Below, one piece after another: positions 63,208 to 64,000 of a DNA stretch of 64,000 nucleotides. The position numbers were made by a program, and so were the translations under genes. The notes under the pieces were generated by a model that ran no database searches, was not told the DNA's origin, and was given only the letters and a program-made list of their open reading frames with translations. The stretch lies in assembly GCA_020832495.1 (NCBI GenBank), contig JAFIEP010000011.1, positions 1 to 64,000 on the forward strand, given 5' to 3'. How positions within the stretch are numbered: the first letter of the stretch is position 1; each line of letters opens with the position of its first letter. Source of the stretch: Acidimicrobiia bacterium. GTDB lineage: Bacteria; Actinomycetota; Acidimicrobiia; Acidimicrobiales; Acidimicrobilacustridaceae.

Positions 63208-64000
63208 GGCAGCGACAACGGGTCGGTGACGTCCAGCCAGATGGCCGACAGGCCCAGGCCCAACAGCACGAACACCACGGCATAGGTGAGCGGCATGAGC
63301 TTGGCGATGTCGACGCGGTGGATGCGCCCGGTGAGCTTGCCGCGAATGGCCTCGTAGGTGGCGACCAGGGCGTGGCCACCGTCGAAGGGCAGCAGCGGCA
63401 CCAAGTTGATGAGCGCCAGGAAGATGTTGACCAGCGCCAGCAGTCCCAGCAGACCGGACCAGCCGAGCGAGTCACCGATCTGTCCGCCCACGTTGACGAT
63501 GCCCACGATGGAGACGATGCGCTCCTCCGGCGGGGGTGAGGCCGCCGGGCCGGCACCCGAGGTGCCCGCGTCGGCCGGTCGCAGCGCCGGCACACCGGCC
63601 TCGGCCTGGCGGGCCGACTCGCCGCTCGTCACCACCAACTCCGCGTAGCGGGACAGCCCCGACGGGGAGAACAGGTTGCCGAGCACCTGGCCCATGGCCG
63701 ACGCCGTCTCGGGCACGGTGCGCACGGCGGCCACAGCGGCGTCGGCGGGACCACCGTCAACCGGATCCGGCTCCCGGCTCACGCCGAGGAAGGCCCGCAC
63801 GCCTTCGTCGGGTAGCGCCAGCGGTCGGTCGACATCGAGCAGGAAACGACCTGCGGCCGTCTCGACGGTCAGTGTGACCGGGTCCCCGGGCGCGGCCAGC
63901 ACCTGCTGCAGTTCGGGGAAGCCCTCGAGTGCCTCACCCTCGATGGCCAGCACCCGCGTGCCGCCGGTCAACGCCGGTCGGGACGGAATCGCCTCTGCGC
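63204..64000 (-). CDS. rseP: M50 site-2 protease (RseP-like), 5' end beyond the window
   Basis: The frame is open to the right edge, so the start lies outside; at least 264 codons are visible. It begins with a PDZ-like part (TRVLAIEGEALEGFPELQQVL), then a linker, and ends with membrane helices and the second active-site motif NLVPLLPFDGGHAL (Asp of the LDG-type motif), followed by KLMPLTYAVVFVLLGLGLSAIWL. The HExxH motif should be in the missing N-terminal part. The family cleaves membrane-bound anti-sigma factors, which fits the nearby ECF sigma gene and its membrane partner, though a link is only suggested by proximity. Confidence 0.9.
   Translation of the reverse strand, partial: AEAIPSRPALTGGTRVLAIEGEALEGFPELQQVLAAPGDPVTLTVETAAGRFLLDVDRPLALPDEGVRAFLGVSREPDPVDGGPADAAVAAVRTVPETASAMGQVLGNLFSPSGLSRYAELVVTSGESARQAEAGVPALRPADAGTSGAGPAASPPPEERIVSIVGIVNVGGQIGDSLGWSGLLGLLALVNIFLALINLVPLLPFDGGHALVATYEAIRGKLTGRIHRVDIAKLMPLTYAVVFVLLGLGLSAIWLDVTDPLSLP

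Overview
The window is GC-rich, gene-dense bacterial chromosome. An actinobacterium, perhaps of the class Acidimicrobiia, fits best. The signs are a deazaflavin/F420-type reductase, an LLM-class F420 oxidoreductase, a wax ester/diacylglycerol acyltransferase, a DUF222-HNH protein of the mycobacterial 13E12-repeat type, and many genes whose TANNNT -10 box lies only 6-9 nt before an ATG or GTG, as expected of leaderless mRNAs. The class is an inference from gene content; there is no rRNA or other taxonomic marker, and I recognised no tRNA.

Positions 1-10771 hold a complete type I-G (formerly I-U) CRISPR-Cas locus read entirely on the minus strand: csb1 (Cas7), csb2 (Cas5-Cas6), cas3 (helicase then HD), csb3 (small Cas8-like subunit), a cas4-cas1 fusion, cas2, a leader of about 190 bp, and an array of 20 complete 36-bp repeats plus one cut by the window edge. 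All cas genes overlap or lie within 9 nt of each other, so this is one operon. The gene order is that of the Bifidobacterium animalis Csb3-type system, not the Csx17 type.

Positions 11228-13240 carry a sulfotransferase and three small proteins that look copper-related: a His-rich membrane protein, a cupredoxin-like lipoprotein with a His/Asp repeat insert, and a small membrane protein. Then come a TetR regulator divergent from a PEP-utilizing enzyme across a perfect inverted repeat, and a VWA lipoprotein. Positions 17245-23177 are a minus-strand signalling operon (response regulator-EAL protein and two PAS hybrid histidine kinases), divergent from a cytochrome P450. A large repeat protein of unknown function follows, then an SRPBCC protein, two paralogous serine-hydrolase lipoproteins (the second broken by one in-frame TAG), a giant LPXTG-anchored DUF6351 hydrolase, a GH140/apiosidase-like protein, an F420-type reductase and an ArsM-like methyltransferase.

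Positions 36444-44631 hold a winged-helix/NB-ARC/TPR regulator, an alpha/beta-hydrolase lipoprotein, and a MacB-type ABC ATPase-permease pair. Positions 44726-48534 hold an orphan protein, a thiamine-binding-type protein, a DoxX-like protein and the DUF222-HNH protein. Next is a phosphodiesterase of the alkaline phosphatase superfamily whose motifs appear circularly permuted. Lipid and central metabolism follow: glutaryl-CoA dehydrogenase-like, alpha/beta hydrolase, PAP2 phosphatase and WS/DGAT. Then come a Ser/Thr kinase, an LLM oxidoreductase and a Mug-type DNA glycosylase. Two tandem TetR paralogues lie beside a cluster of ATAGGTC operators. The window ends with an ECF sigma factor and its probable membrane partner, ispG, and the 3' part of an M50 (RseP-like) protease that runs off the right edge.
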